From Metarhizium brunneum (Eukaryota; Ascomycota; Sordariomycetes; Hypocreales; Clavicipitaceae), in assembly GCF_013426205.1 (NCBI RefSeq), contig NC_089427.1:2976001-3040000 (forward strand): 64,000 nucleotides of DNA, in the 5' to 3' direction. The translations under genes were made by a program, and so were the position numbers. Position 1 is the stretch's first letter. Each line of letters begins with the position of its first letter. Shown here in pieces: positions 1-10,343 of the stretch. Below the pieces are notes generated by a model. The model was given only the letters and a program-made list of their open reading frames with translations, was not told the origin of the DNA and made no database searches.

Positions 1-1301
1 ACTATTCATCGCGGTCTCGCTCAAGAAGACGCTCTCGATCCATCTCCAGCTCAGGATCAAGCACGCGCTCAGAGTCACCGCCTCTTTCCCGGACGCGTTC
101 TCGCCGGCGGTCCGGGTCACCCACATCCTCTGACCGCACGCGAACCGAGTCCTACTCGCCCCGGCCGCGACAACCCTCACCTACTCGGGAGCCCTCGAAA
201 CCCAACTACAGACCGCGTCTAGTGCTCCACGGCCACACGGGCCCCGTTTCACAGGTGAGGATATCGCCCAATGGCAAGTTCATCGCCTCAGCGTCCGCGG
301 ATGGAACCTTGAAACTGTGGGATGCGGTGACGGGCGCGCACATGGACACGCTGGTCGGCCATATGGCCGGCGTGAGCTGTATTGCTTGGACGCCGGATAG
401 CAACACTCTGGCGAGCGGTTCCGACGACAAGGCCATCCGCCTGTGGGACCGCGTGACGGGACGACCGAAAACGACGACCCGCAAATCCATCGCGGGCCAG
501 GAAATGGCCGCGCTGCGAGGACATCACAACTATATCCACTGCCTGGCGTTCTCGCCAAAAGGCAACATCCTCGCCAGCGGGTCATATGACGAAGCCGTGT
601 TCCTGTGGGACGTTAGGGCGGGACGGCTAATGAGAAGCTTACCAGCTCATAGCGATCCTGTCAGTGGGATCGACTTTTGTCGAGATGGCACATTGGTCGT
701 GAGCTGTTCGACGGACGGATTAATGTAAGCATGCTGCATTAGAATTGCTACCGCTGATGGACTAAAGCTAACGAATCCCAGTCGAGTATGGGACACCTCG
801 ACCGGACAGTGTCTCCGAACACTCGTGCATGAAGATAACCCTGCCGTCACAAATGTATGCTTCTCCCCCAACGGCCGCTTCGTCCTGGCCTTTAATCTGG
901 ACAATTGTATACGGCTATGGGACTATGTGGCTGGGACCGTGAAAAAGACCTACCAGGGCCACCGGAACGAGAAATTCGCCATAGGTGGCTGCTTTGGTGT
1001 CTTGGACGGCGAACCTTTCATCGCGTCTGCAAGCGAAGACGGTGATGTGATACTGTGGAATGTGAAGAACAAGGAGATACTGCAGAGGATTTCTACGGGC
1101 CATAAAGGCGTTTGTTTCTGGGTCGATGTCAATGGCGAAATATTGGCAAGTGCGGGACAGGACCACACTATTAGGGTGTACAAACACGTAAGGGAGGGCG
1201 GCGTCACAAATGGGAGTACGCCGTCTGAGGTGGAGATGACGAGCAAATTGAAGGGTGAGCTGCCTATTCGGCAGGAGGATATCAAATTGGAGGATGCGTG
1301 A
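1..1301 (+). CDS. WD40-repeat protein, Swd3/WDR5-like (5' partial)
   Basis: The reading frame is open from the left edge, so the start lies outside the window. The visible 413 residues begin with about 70 residues rich in Ser, Arg and Pro (an RS-like tail), followed by WD40 repeats recognisable by GH and WD dipeptides (LHGHTGPVSQV, LKLWDAV, IRLWDRV, VFLWDVR, RVWDTS, IRLWDYV, VILWNVK, IRVYKH). One intron, 725-781, starts GTAAGC, has a GCTAAC branch site and ends CAG; it joins the frame cleanly into IRVWDTS. WD40 propellers are scaffolds; the repeat order resembles Swd3/WDR5, the COMPASS (Set1 histone H3K4 methyltransferase) subunit, but other WD40 scaffolds are possible. The C-terminal tail of about 35 residues after the last repeat is charged and non-repetitive. 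Confidence 0.85.
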
Positions 1302-2519
1302 AATGATGATGAAAGTTATTAGCAAGCCATGAAATCTTTTGATCTTTGTCTTCTAGAGCAAGTATGTGTTGTTCCCTGTGTCTCTGATAGCAATTGTGTA
1401 TGTTGTGTAAACCTGACTTCCAAATATCCGCTTGTCATTCCCTTATTCGGTACCAAGCCATTACTGCAAAAAGAAAAACTGTTGAGGTGTATCCTCTATT
1501 AACGCTGGTTCATTTTGTCGTCATTGGTAACCTTGAAATCCACCCTGTCTTTGCTGGCAACTTATCATGGTCTCCTTAATGCCACGTCCGTGGCTGGATG
1601 GCAACCTTTCAGAGATTCTGGTCGAACCACAGGTATTCTACTTGAACACTGTGCTGTGCAACTCGTTCTCCATTATGGTACACCGCGAAATCAACGGAAA
1701 TACCGTCGCAAGTCATTTCTATTTCAAAATTTAAGATGCGATAGGGCTCTCCGCGACAGTTCCTTTCTATCGGTAAAGTCTGTCGTTTTATAGTTTTGCT
1801 CCAATTGACCTCGCACAATACAGATACCGACTGATCTTCTCTTGAAGGGGGTCCTGAAGAAGCCGATACGTAGAATTTCTCAGAAACTTGCCCAATGGCG
1901 TCGTCGTATGTGCGACGGAACTGGTGTCGTATTGATGCGGTAGCTGATAAGTCGTGGCCCTAATGGAATGTTAGCTGGGGGAATTCGAAATGTTTGGCAT
2001 GGCGGGAAATGATGCGAATATCGGGGCAGATTTGAAATGGATGTGCGAATCGCAGTCCGTACCTGTCTTAAAAACCATCGCATTTGGTTAGATGCCATCG
2101 GTTTCAATGTACAAGGATCAATGTACCAGTCTTCAGTAGAGTGGAGTTTTGGGTTGAAAGGAAGCGAGAGCCTGATGCCGTAACTCATCCTAGCTATCCT
2201 GGTTTCAACTTTCACGTCGAGGCATTCAGATAAGCCCAAGGATGTGATTCCATGAATCACCGCTCCGCGACATATTGCGACCCAGCCGACAAAAATTCGT
2301 TAGTAATCGTTTATGAGTATAATGCGAATGAACTTGAACTATTTATTCTAGTAAGAAAAGGACTTACGGCCTAGAACCTCGGGATTGAAGGACCGTAGTG
2401 TTCTCTCCAACTAACAACTTGAGTCGCTCAAATAGGTATGGGCTTCGTCCGAACCCGCCAACAAGAATTACAAACTAGTGTTATGTTCAGAATAGGTTGG
2501 AATAGAGTGGTATATATAT
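1302..2519. other. Intergenic, no convincing gene
   Basis: This stretch holds only short open frames. The longest is on the minus strand at 1880-2260 (126 codons, ATG start); it matches no family I recognise and has no partner exon that I can join, so I do not call it a gene. A TATATATATA run lies immediately before the ATG at 2520 and may belong to the promoter of the next gene. Confidence 0.5.
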
Positions 2520-3642
2520 ATGAATAGCAGTCTGAACTACCGGGTGCAGGACTTGGAAGACGAAATCCGCAGCCTCAAGCGGCAAAACTCACGCTTACGC
2601 AGAGAGAATGGCAATATGAAGTCACAAAACTATCGAACAAGTGAGGTCCTTCCGCCTGCCAAAGAGCATGTACCAAAAGCAGTCAACTGGCACACAAATG
2701 AGAAACCGCGAGCGACCGGAAACAAGATACCAGATTCTGAATTCAAGTCAAAATAGAAACAACTCAAGTTCAATGTCAGAATGCTGTCCAGGCATATACT
2801 TGACCATAATCCTGAACTTATCTTACAAGCTAGGCATTTAGCTACAGTTATGAAAACTTTCAGAAACAGCAAAGGGGGTGATGTACATGGCAGTTCCTTA
2901 TTCCAGGAGCTAGACACCAGACGACTTGGATTGGAAGCTTATCTTTGGAATTTCCTCTTCGATGTCGTTTTCGACTCGAACAGCGAAACTGATGCCGCCA
3001 GAACGAGGACGACCTTCAAGAGACATAGAAAGGACTATGCCAGTAGGTACTTGACATTTCTCATGTTGTGATACTCTTGCCACTAATATATATTCTTTTA
3101 AAATAGAGTTGAAGATAGAAGATTCGTCTCAAATCGCGCCTGTCTATGACTGGTTGCAGTCAGGCTGGCCCATAACCAAGCCAATAACACCCGACTCTGT
3201 CAATGAGCTCTTACGAAAGGACAGCGAAGAAATTTGCCAAATGATTCATGGCAATGATGGTAGAGAGCGCTCAGATAGTCGGGCGGAATCACGCGAAGAG
3301 CTCCGAGACATACTTTCTCTGGCCCTGGAGCTAGATGAAATGATCATGACCTCGCGGGCCATGATCACCGTGGTATGGCCCGGTGAGGTACTTGAGATTA
3401 ACGCAGGCAACTGCACCGAGTACCGAGAGTGGTACATGGAGGCCATACAGGAAGAGAGAGAGCCCGGCGAGAATGTGAGATTGAAGTTGTGCGTTACGCC
3501 CATACTTTTGAAGAAAGGCAATGCGAGAGGGACCAACTACGAGTCTCAGATTGTGCTTGTCAAGGGCGATGTTGTTGTGGATTATGGACCTAGTCAGGGG
3601 AGTACGAAACCTGTCCAGACTCAGGAAGGTACCGTACAGTGA
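2520..3642 (+). CDS. Unknown fungal protein with N-terminal coiled-coil segment
   Basis: The product is not recognised by name. It opens with a charged heptad-like segment (YRVQDLEDEIRSLKRQNSRL) suggesting a short coiled coil. A second block (2757-3042) continues with ILDHNPELILQARHLATVMK, and a third (3107-3642) with VYDWLQSGWPITKP and LSLALELDEMIMTSRAMITV. The second intron, 3043-3106 (GTAGGT...TAG), restores the frame well. The first junction is unresolved: a stop at 2754-2756 must be removed, for example by an intron at 2670-2756 or 2646-2756, both frame-preserving but with weak donors. The general plan, a coiled-coil start followed by a helical globular region with an ELDE(M)xMTSRA-like stretch, recalls poorly described ascomycete hypothetical proteins; this is from memory and no function is implied. 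Start and exon 1/2 border may change. Confidence 0.6.
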
Positions 3643-6600
3643 GTTTCTCTGGATTTGATGATTTTTGTTTTCTTCTGGGGAAATTGGGACGTTGGCTGTG
3701 ATGATGGGCATGAATTAGCATGGTTTACATGATGAGAGCTATACGGCCCCGGGAGGAAATGGTAAAACGGAGCCGCTCGGATACTTGACTACATCTTTGC
3801 ACAGAGACATACGCTGCCATAGCTCATGAGAACCAATAAAAAAAAACCTCTATACCCCATGGCGCGGCCCGGTACGCATGTCACAAAACACACGAGATTC
3901 AGAAGCAGTGAAGGAGTAAATGTACTGCCGTAGATGCAACGCGAGCCACGACCCCAGCTTGTCGGATCTGCCCCTCCCATAAGTTATGACCAAACGGGCA
4001 ATTGTTTTGAGCAAGGATAAGGGGTTCGTCTCATTGGGCATGTATGTACAGCTGACGGGGCTGATTGAATGAAATACAAGATGTAGCAGTGGCTGCTTCC
4101 TAGACGAAACATGACACCGACACTGCAGCCAAGCTCCGAATATGGGAACAGTATGGGCTGATTTACTCCGTGTGCTGCTACTAAAACATGTTTGACACGA
4201 ATGCTTCTGCTTCGTAAGGTACCGCCGCCCGAGACAAGGTGTTTGTCACGACCGTGTTACAGAACTTTCATGGCCGAATTAATTCTAATACAATACATTT
4301 TTCTGTTCCGTCCGGGTGCAGAGAAGGGATCCTTGCAGTGTTCGAATGCTGCTCTTTGACTTCATGTGAAACTTGGGCGCAGTAGAGTGTATGTTTCTGT
4401 AGAAATCATTGTCCAAGGTATGGGGATAGCAAATATCAGAAGCCTAATACGGAGCAGTGAAAACACCTCAAACGTCTGAATCTAGTAACCACCGTAGACT
4501 ATTGAATCAGGACAAAGGAGTGGTTCCATGGTTCATTGGAGGAGGAGAATACGACGTGGAACTGTTCGTTGGACGGTGTGGACGGCAAACGCAGTAGATC
4601 TAGGGGCGAGTCAGGAACTTACTGGCTCACCCAAGCCCAATCGCGCAAAGGCAAGATTGATTGGCCTGGACGGATTGCTGGAAAGATGGTGGGATGGGGT
4701 GGCTCAAAAGGCGCAAAGCATGTTGGGCGACAAGTTGAACAGGACAGCGACGGCGTCAAGGACAAAGGCGCGCATCGGACGAGATCCACTACATACAGTG
4801 GATTACAGAAGCTCGATGGACGCTGCGGAGAAGTGAGGCCCACGAGATTAGAGACAGCGACCGAGGGATCGCGTAGATAAGAAATGTTGACTGAGGACGA
4901 TCAGCATCCACAGTCTCCATCTCGGGAGGGCCACATGGGCCAGAAGCCGGGGAACGACACGCCGCTGGAATTGGCCACAAAAGGGTGGAGGGGTAGTCGA
5001 CACGGCAAGGCTGTTGGCCAGGTCAAAGACAATTCGAAGTCGAGTTCATGTCGTTGGTCCATAATGTACGCATGTGTCTGGGCTCTGCGGTGTTGCCGAC
5101 GCCTTTGTTTGTCATGACCGAGTGTCCTCACGTTCGGATGTTCATGAGTGTCCCTGATGTTTGCCACTTCTTCTATTGGTTTCTGGCGTAAGCCCGAGTT
5201 CAGCCGCGGTGCTTTGTCACCTTGTCGTTTCGCACGTCCAACAGAGCTTCAGAGGTAGTACGTTAGTCAGTCGTGCGTTGGTGCGCACATACAAGACGGC
5301 GGGACGTGCGAAAGAGGACTGGACCCTTGGGATCTGCGAACCATCTGGTTGGTAGTTAGTACTCACTCCGTGCGGCGTGGTCATTCGGCAACCCTGCAAG
5401 ATTGATGACAATCAATGTTGGAGAATTCGAATTGAACAGAAAGGCGTACTAATTAAAAGGCGGTGATTGAGTAGCATTCACTCTGCACAAAAGAAACAAT
5501 CCCAAAAGCAATGCTGATGCATGGGGCACCTATTGACGCCTTGACGCCTTTGATGTGCATGTGGACAAAAGTGCAAGACCCCACGACGAACACTGCCTGT
5601 TCTTTCCCCCACAGTTACTAGGTTACTAGAGGGAAGGAGCGCATGCCACCTGCCGGTCAAGGCAGTATAAGCGGTCACCGTCAACAACAACTCCAAGCCA
5701 CATTTCTCACATCTCTGGTACCATCAACAACGGGTGGACCATCTCCATCTCCATCTCCATTTCGCCTTTTCCCTCACTCACCCACGTCCACCGTTCACAG
5801 GCTTTTAGGTCCGACTCGCTCTCGCTTCAACTCGGTTTCTCACCCGTGCCAATCCATCCGGCCAGTCAATCAATCAATCAGATTCAACGACTACGTACCT
5901 CGCTTGAACCCCCCTTGTTTGTCAGTCTTGCAGCCTTGGACCATATTTGTCGCAACAAGTGGCATCAGCCTCAGCACTGGTATCAGCACCTCGGCGTCTG
6001 TGCCAGATTTTTGGCATTGCAGCCAAGACACCAGGCAAACCCCACCCGACGACTGTTACGTCTCGTCGATTTCGCGACGCTGTCGGTGGCAGAAAGCTAA
6101 AAAGACGTCCCGAACAACTGAGACTCAACGGAACAGCCCAAATCCGCCCTCTAGTGTTTATTTTTGGCCCTAAGCTGCCCCAGAGCTCAATTGCCCACGA
6201 CAGGAATGTTCCACGGCCCACCAACAAACAGCATTGAACCACCCACTAAACCCAAGGTTGCATAGCACACGAATCACACGAATCTAAAGCTGACTCGGAT
6301 GCATCCTGGCGGCGTCGGATTATTTTGCTGGTTCATCAGGAGAACATAAGCCATCACCACACCTCTTGGTTCTTCTTCTTTTCACTCCGCGCCCCTCACT
6401 TTATCTTTTGCCTTTATAGTCTGTCATTGCTGCTGCCGCCGTCTGTCTTAGTTTGCTTGGCATTGTCCGTATCGTCAGCGCAAGCGTTGTGAAGAAGATC
6501 CACCAACCAACCGGACTCGACTACTAATACCGCCAGCGTCCACCCTCGTGCCCAAGTTGCAGGGTCGCGCTTGTCCCTCCAACCGGCTCCGACTCCTGCG

Positions 6601-6775
6601 TTCCTGGCGACCGCGACCTGCACTTCCTGGAGCAACAACAAGCGACTTCCCGACTCCTCTACTTGACGCTACAGAAAACCTCCCCCCTCCTCCCGTCTCT
6701 CAAGACCGACATATATCTTTTTCAAGCCACGCTAGCTTTCCTTGACCCGCATGCAGTTTCTCCTAGACAGGACTC
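3643..6775. other. Long intergenic region with CT-rich leader-like half
   Basis: No gene can be supported in about 3.1 kb. The open frames at 4528-4880 and 5643-6237 overlap each other in several frames and lack family resemblance. From about 5640 to 6775 the plus strand is strongly pyrimidine rich, with a (CCATCT)n run at 5738-5761 and many short upstream ATGs. This pattern is common for the promoter and 5' untranslated leader of fungal genes and it directly precedes the ATG at 6776. Confidence 0.5.
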
Positions 6776-7759
6776 ATGGAGCCCGTTCCTGAGACGGAGC
6801 GTATGGAGGCGTTCAAGTCCTCACCTGTGCCCTCCCTTCGTCTTAGTAGCAACCCGAATGCTATTCCACCGTTGGACCTGGACATGGTGAGGAAACCGCC
6901 CACCATACGTCGCAGTACCGACCCGAACCCAACCTCACCAATTTCACCATCATGGAGTTCGGCACCTTCTGTTGCCTTGCCTTACAGACCACGAACTGCA
7001 TCCCCCCTATCAGGAGGCCATTCACGATCGCGGTCTGCCGCTAGCCTCGCTTCCCCCATGTCACGAACCCAGTCTATGCCCGGAGTCAGCGGTTCGGGGC
7101 GTATTTTGTACTCACCCGGCTTACGACCCGCAAGTCCCTCCAACTCTAGCTCCCCAAGTCGTGTTCGAACGCCAAGAAAGCCTGTCGATGAAGCTTTTCC
7201 TGCGACATCTCCGGTCCGGACGAGTGTTCTCGAACAAGACAAGAAGCAACCCGACCGAAGCAGCTCACCCGTTCTTGGAGGAGCAATTGTGTCATCAAGT
7301 CGACTTAGGAGATCCTCGTCTCCTTTTCGAAGTGTGCCACCGCCGAGTTCCAGCGCTCTTTCTTTACTACCCTCGCCACCGTCCTCCGTTTCGTCAGCTT
7401 CCTCTTTACGAGGCTACGATGCTCTGTCAGCTAGTTATGGGGGTAGCCTATCTTCCGTCCCATCCACACCGACGTCAGCTCGATCACGCAGCCCCAGCAT
7501 CTCAAGTTTGGAAACCATTCCTGACTCTCCAGATGCAGAAGAGGCCGCTTTGGAAGCCGAGAAATTAACTCAGCTCAAGGTTGCCGCAGAAGGAGCAGAT
7601 GGCGGCGATTCTTTCGATTCCAAAGGTCGACCACCTATGGACGCACCTCCCAGGGGCAGAACTCTTAGCTATGGACCAAGGGACAAACGCAAGCGATGGA
7701 GTGTCTGTGGAGCCGAAAGACGCGGCGATTTAGATCTGGAGACAATTTGGGAGGACTGA
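6776..7759 (+). CDS. Ser/Pro-rich protein of unknown function
   Basis: An uninterrupted frame of 327 residues starts at ATG 6776 after a CT-rich leader. The sequence is low complexity, dominated by Ser, Pro and Arg, and predicted by eye to be disordered. Many RSxS, RxxS and SP sites (for instance SRSRSAAS, RRSSSPF, SPSRVRTPRK) are potential targets of basophilic and proline-directed kinases. An acidic helical patch (DSPDAEEAALEAEKLTQLK) lies near residue 255-275, and a basic and then acidic C-terminus (KRKRWSVCGAERRG followed by DLDLETIWED) looks like the most constrained part and could be a short binding motif. No enzyme domain, signal peptide or membrane segment is visible. It may be a kinase-regulated adaptor, but that is inference. 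It converges with the cytidine deaminase gene downstream. Confidence 0.75.
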   Translation: MEPVPETERMEAFKSSPVPSLRLSSNPNAIPPLDLDMVRKPPTIRRSTDPNPTSPISPSWSSAPSVALPYRPRTASPLSGGHSRSRSAASLASPMSRTQSMPGVSGSGRILYSPGLRPASPSNSSSPSRVRTPRKPVDEAFPATSPVRTSVLEQDKKQPDRSSSPVLGGAIVSSSRLRRSSSPFRSVPPPSSSALSLLPSPPSSVSSASSLRGYDALSASYGGSLSSVPSTPTSARSRSPSISSLETIPDSPDAEEAALEAEKLTQLKVAAEGADGGDSFDSKGRPPMDAPPRGRTLSYGPRDKRKRWSVCGAERRGDLDLETIWED

Positions 7760-8765
7760 GGACATGAAATGAACCGTGAATGGCATCACGGCGTTGCATG
7801 ATACACACAACAGAGCAAAGCGAGCTTTTTTTGCATTACCCGACATGAATTATTATGAACAGCGGAAACGGTTTTATTTTCTATGGTTTGCGCAGGCTCG
7901 ATGGTTTTTTTTTTGGCGTCATTGTCATGTTTCTTTTTGACTAAGCCCGTCCTCTATTTTGGTGAGGCAAATGTTTGGAGGGCTTATTAGGTCACCGCGT
8001 CTTTGATACCCTAACGCATTCACGCGATTGCATGGTGTGGCTGGTGGAGGAAGATGGAGGGGGAACTCATGATGTATGTAGAATATGCGAGAAGGGAAGC
8101 TCTCGCAGGTGTTTTAAGAGACTATAGTTGTTAAATACGGCGCGCAGACGTCGATTTGCAGATAGAGCGGGCTCTATTTTCGGAACGAGGACCTCGTGCA
8201 TCTCTTGGAAACAATTTCAAGGGAAAACTCTACTGAATGGACTCGCCATAGGTACACATTCCGACGATATTCCTACAGCCTGGTTATTGATTGCTACCTA
8301 TGTAGATGGCGTTGAGGAGGTGGATGTGGTTCAGCTGCCGAGTCGACAAGGGAAATGACACATTGATGTCATCGGTCTGCGCCATGTTCTTGAGCCGTGA
8401 CTATGTGCTACGTAGAAATTTGTCCATTTGGCGCAAACAGCTGATGCGGCCTGTACGACGAATAGGGTGTAAAGTAGTAAAAACACAGTCTCAAATTTAG
8501 GTCGTGGGTATAGTAGTACTTGTATTAGCTATATCCGCGGCCCAAGCTACTACACCTTCTAATGGTATGTATAGGAGTATAGCCATGATAGTCCTATATA
8601 ATAGAAGTGTTTCAATATGAAGTTTGTAATGTGCATTACCGTGAATGTATTTCTCTCATGAAATCGTGACCACAACCCCCATCCAATGCCGATTCTCGAC
8701 TTCACCAACTCCAAAAAGCGCTCTTCCACAACCCCAACTCCGCAACTCCCAGCCTGAAACGCCCA
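7760..8765. other. Intergenic between convergent genes
   Basis: About 1 kb between two 3' ends. The part near 7830-7920 contains T-rich runs that could serve 3'-end formation. Open frames at 8128-8500 are short and overlap in different frames. Nothing else is seen. Confidence 0.5.
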
Positions 8766-9399
8766 TCACAATCCCAGCTTCTCGGGCCCAAAAGACAACG
8801 GCAGCAACTATCAAACCGGCTCGTCAGTCAAACCAATCCTCACAACGACGCCCCTTCCCCCTTTCTTTCAAAGCAAACGACGTACCTCTTCCAGCGTAAG
8901 AACCACATAATTCTCATCCTTGTCAAACATGATGACGGGCATATCCAGCCTGCAAAACTCGCGAATACTGCCCCTCCCCAGCAAGGATTAGCCCCAAAGC
9001 CCACCCCCTTCTCACGCGAGGGCATGCCAAAACTCACAACTGCCTACACATGCCGCAGGGGCTCGCGGGCGGAGCGACGTCGGTCGCCACAGCCACGGCC
9101 TTGAAGGCCCTCAGGCCGCGGTCGGTGACGGCCTTGCCGAGGGCCACGCGCTCGGCACACGTGCCCACGGGGTACGAGGCGTTCTCGACGTTGGCCCCCG
9201 TGGTGACGGAGCCGTCGTCGCCCAGGACCGCCGCGCCCACCCGGAACTTGCTGTAGGGGCAGTAGGCCGCGGCCTTGGCGGCGGACGCCTGGGAGCGCAG
9301 CGCGGCGAACTGCTCCGGTGTCAGGGCGTGCGCTTCGCATGTCGCTGCGATGGAGGCGGCTGACGAGGAGGCGTGGATGGTCGGCGGCGCGCGGGACAT
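8766..9399 (-). CDS. CDD1: Cytidine deaminase
   Basis: Three exons join exactly: 9399-9038, 8967-8886 and 8807-8766, giving 161 residues. Introns are 8968-9037 (GTGAGT...CAG) and 8808-8885 (GTACGT...TAG). This homotetramer-type cytidine deaminase hydrolyses cytidine and deoxycytidine to uridine in pyrimidine salvage. The zinc site is visible: CAE at residues 81-83 (catalytic Glu83) and PCGMC at 114-118, followed by RQFIREF. YCPYSKFRVGAA at 46-57 and ENASYPVGTCAER are family hallmarks. The C-terminus LTLEELLPLSFGP is recovered only by including the 42-base third exon. Length fits the family. The first 25 residues are a non-conserved Ala/Ser-rich extension. It lies downstream of and on the same strand as the MAPKKK gene, with no evidence of a functional link. 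Confidence 0.95.
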
Positions 9400-10343
9400 G
9401 GCTTTGTCTTTTTATCTTCTTCCCTTCTTTTTTTTTTTCGTGGCCTCCCGGCGCGGCGGGGAAACAAGGGACCAAAGTATTTTCAATGGAAGCTGTGTAT
9501 TTGTTGAGAGAGGTGGGAGACGGAGCTCCAGGGAGAAAGAAGGAGAAGAAGAGAGGGGAAGGAGAGAAAGAATAAAAACGAGGATGTGAGATGGCCTTCG
9601 TGGAGGTCTGTCCTCGGTACCGTCTGGTGTCTTACTCTTTCTGGACATGGACTGTTTGCCAGGAAGCTCCCCCACATTTTGGCTGTCATGCGGGGAATCT
9701 GCATCTTGGTCGTTGGATGTGGCGCTCGGAGAAGTCCTCCGTAGGCGGTTAGAGAGCCGTTTCGGGCAACGTGCTGTCGAGGCTGTCGGTGACACTGCCG
9801 AATGTGAGCCGCGAGTTTTGTCTGACGCTTTTACCCAGAATGTACGTAAATAACTACAAGGGACACGGTTGTTGCTAAACTGCAGAAACGTCGTCGTTGC
9901 TAGGATGCGCCATGGAACGTCTGCAAGGTATTAATCACATACATGTACATGTACATGCCTTCATGGTTCGTCCAGGGAGATCAGTGCCTCGAAAACTTGC
10001 CGCTTTCATTACTTCTCTGCCAGCATCGACCTCATGCTATACAAGCTAAGCCTCGCCATTACGTCAAATGGTATCTCATAAATTCCGCCCGATCCGTTTC
10101 CCCGGCCATGCTTCAACTTGGCATGATAGAGACAATTGAATCATCTTATCCCTGCCATAGATATACACCCAGAAACTGCATTTAACCGCGTCGTCATGAT
10201 AGTAAATATGCCTCCCCCAGCCTTGGTTTGGATACAAATAAAGAAGAAAGAAAAAGACGAAAAGAAAAGAAGGACAGCGGAATCGTTCGTCTAGGTATTA
10301 CAACGTCATGTATCAGTTCAGGCAGCAACAAGTCCCATCGCCG
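9400..10343. other. Intergenic, promoter of cytidine deaminase and 3' end of MAPKKK
   Basis: About 0.94 kb. A T-rich run at 9420-9440 and purine-rich DNA at 9520-9580 (pyrimidine rich on the minus strand) precede the deaminase start and fit a promoter/leader. A TACATG repeat is at 9941-9957. The A-rich tract at 10238-10272 lies just past the kinase stop. The minus-strand frame at 9412-9795 is low complexity and not called. Confidence 0.5.

Noticed and set aside
1880..2260. 126-codon minus-strand frame, considered as a HET-like or other fungal gene fragment
   Set aside because: No family motif could be identified and no further exon could be joined.
4528..4880. Two overlapping plus-strand frames of about 100 codons
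   Set aside because: Mutually overlapping in different phases, low plausibility of sequence, no neighbours that splice in.
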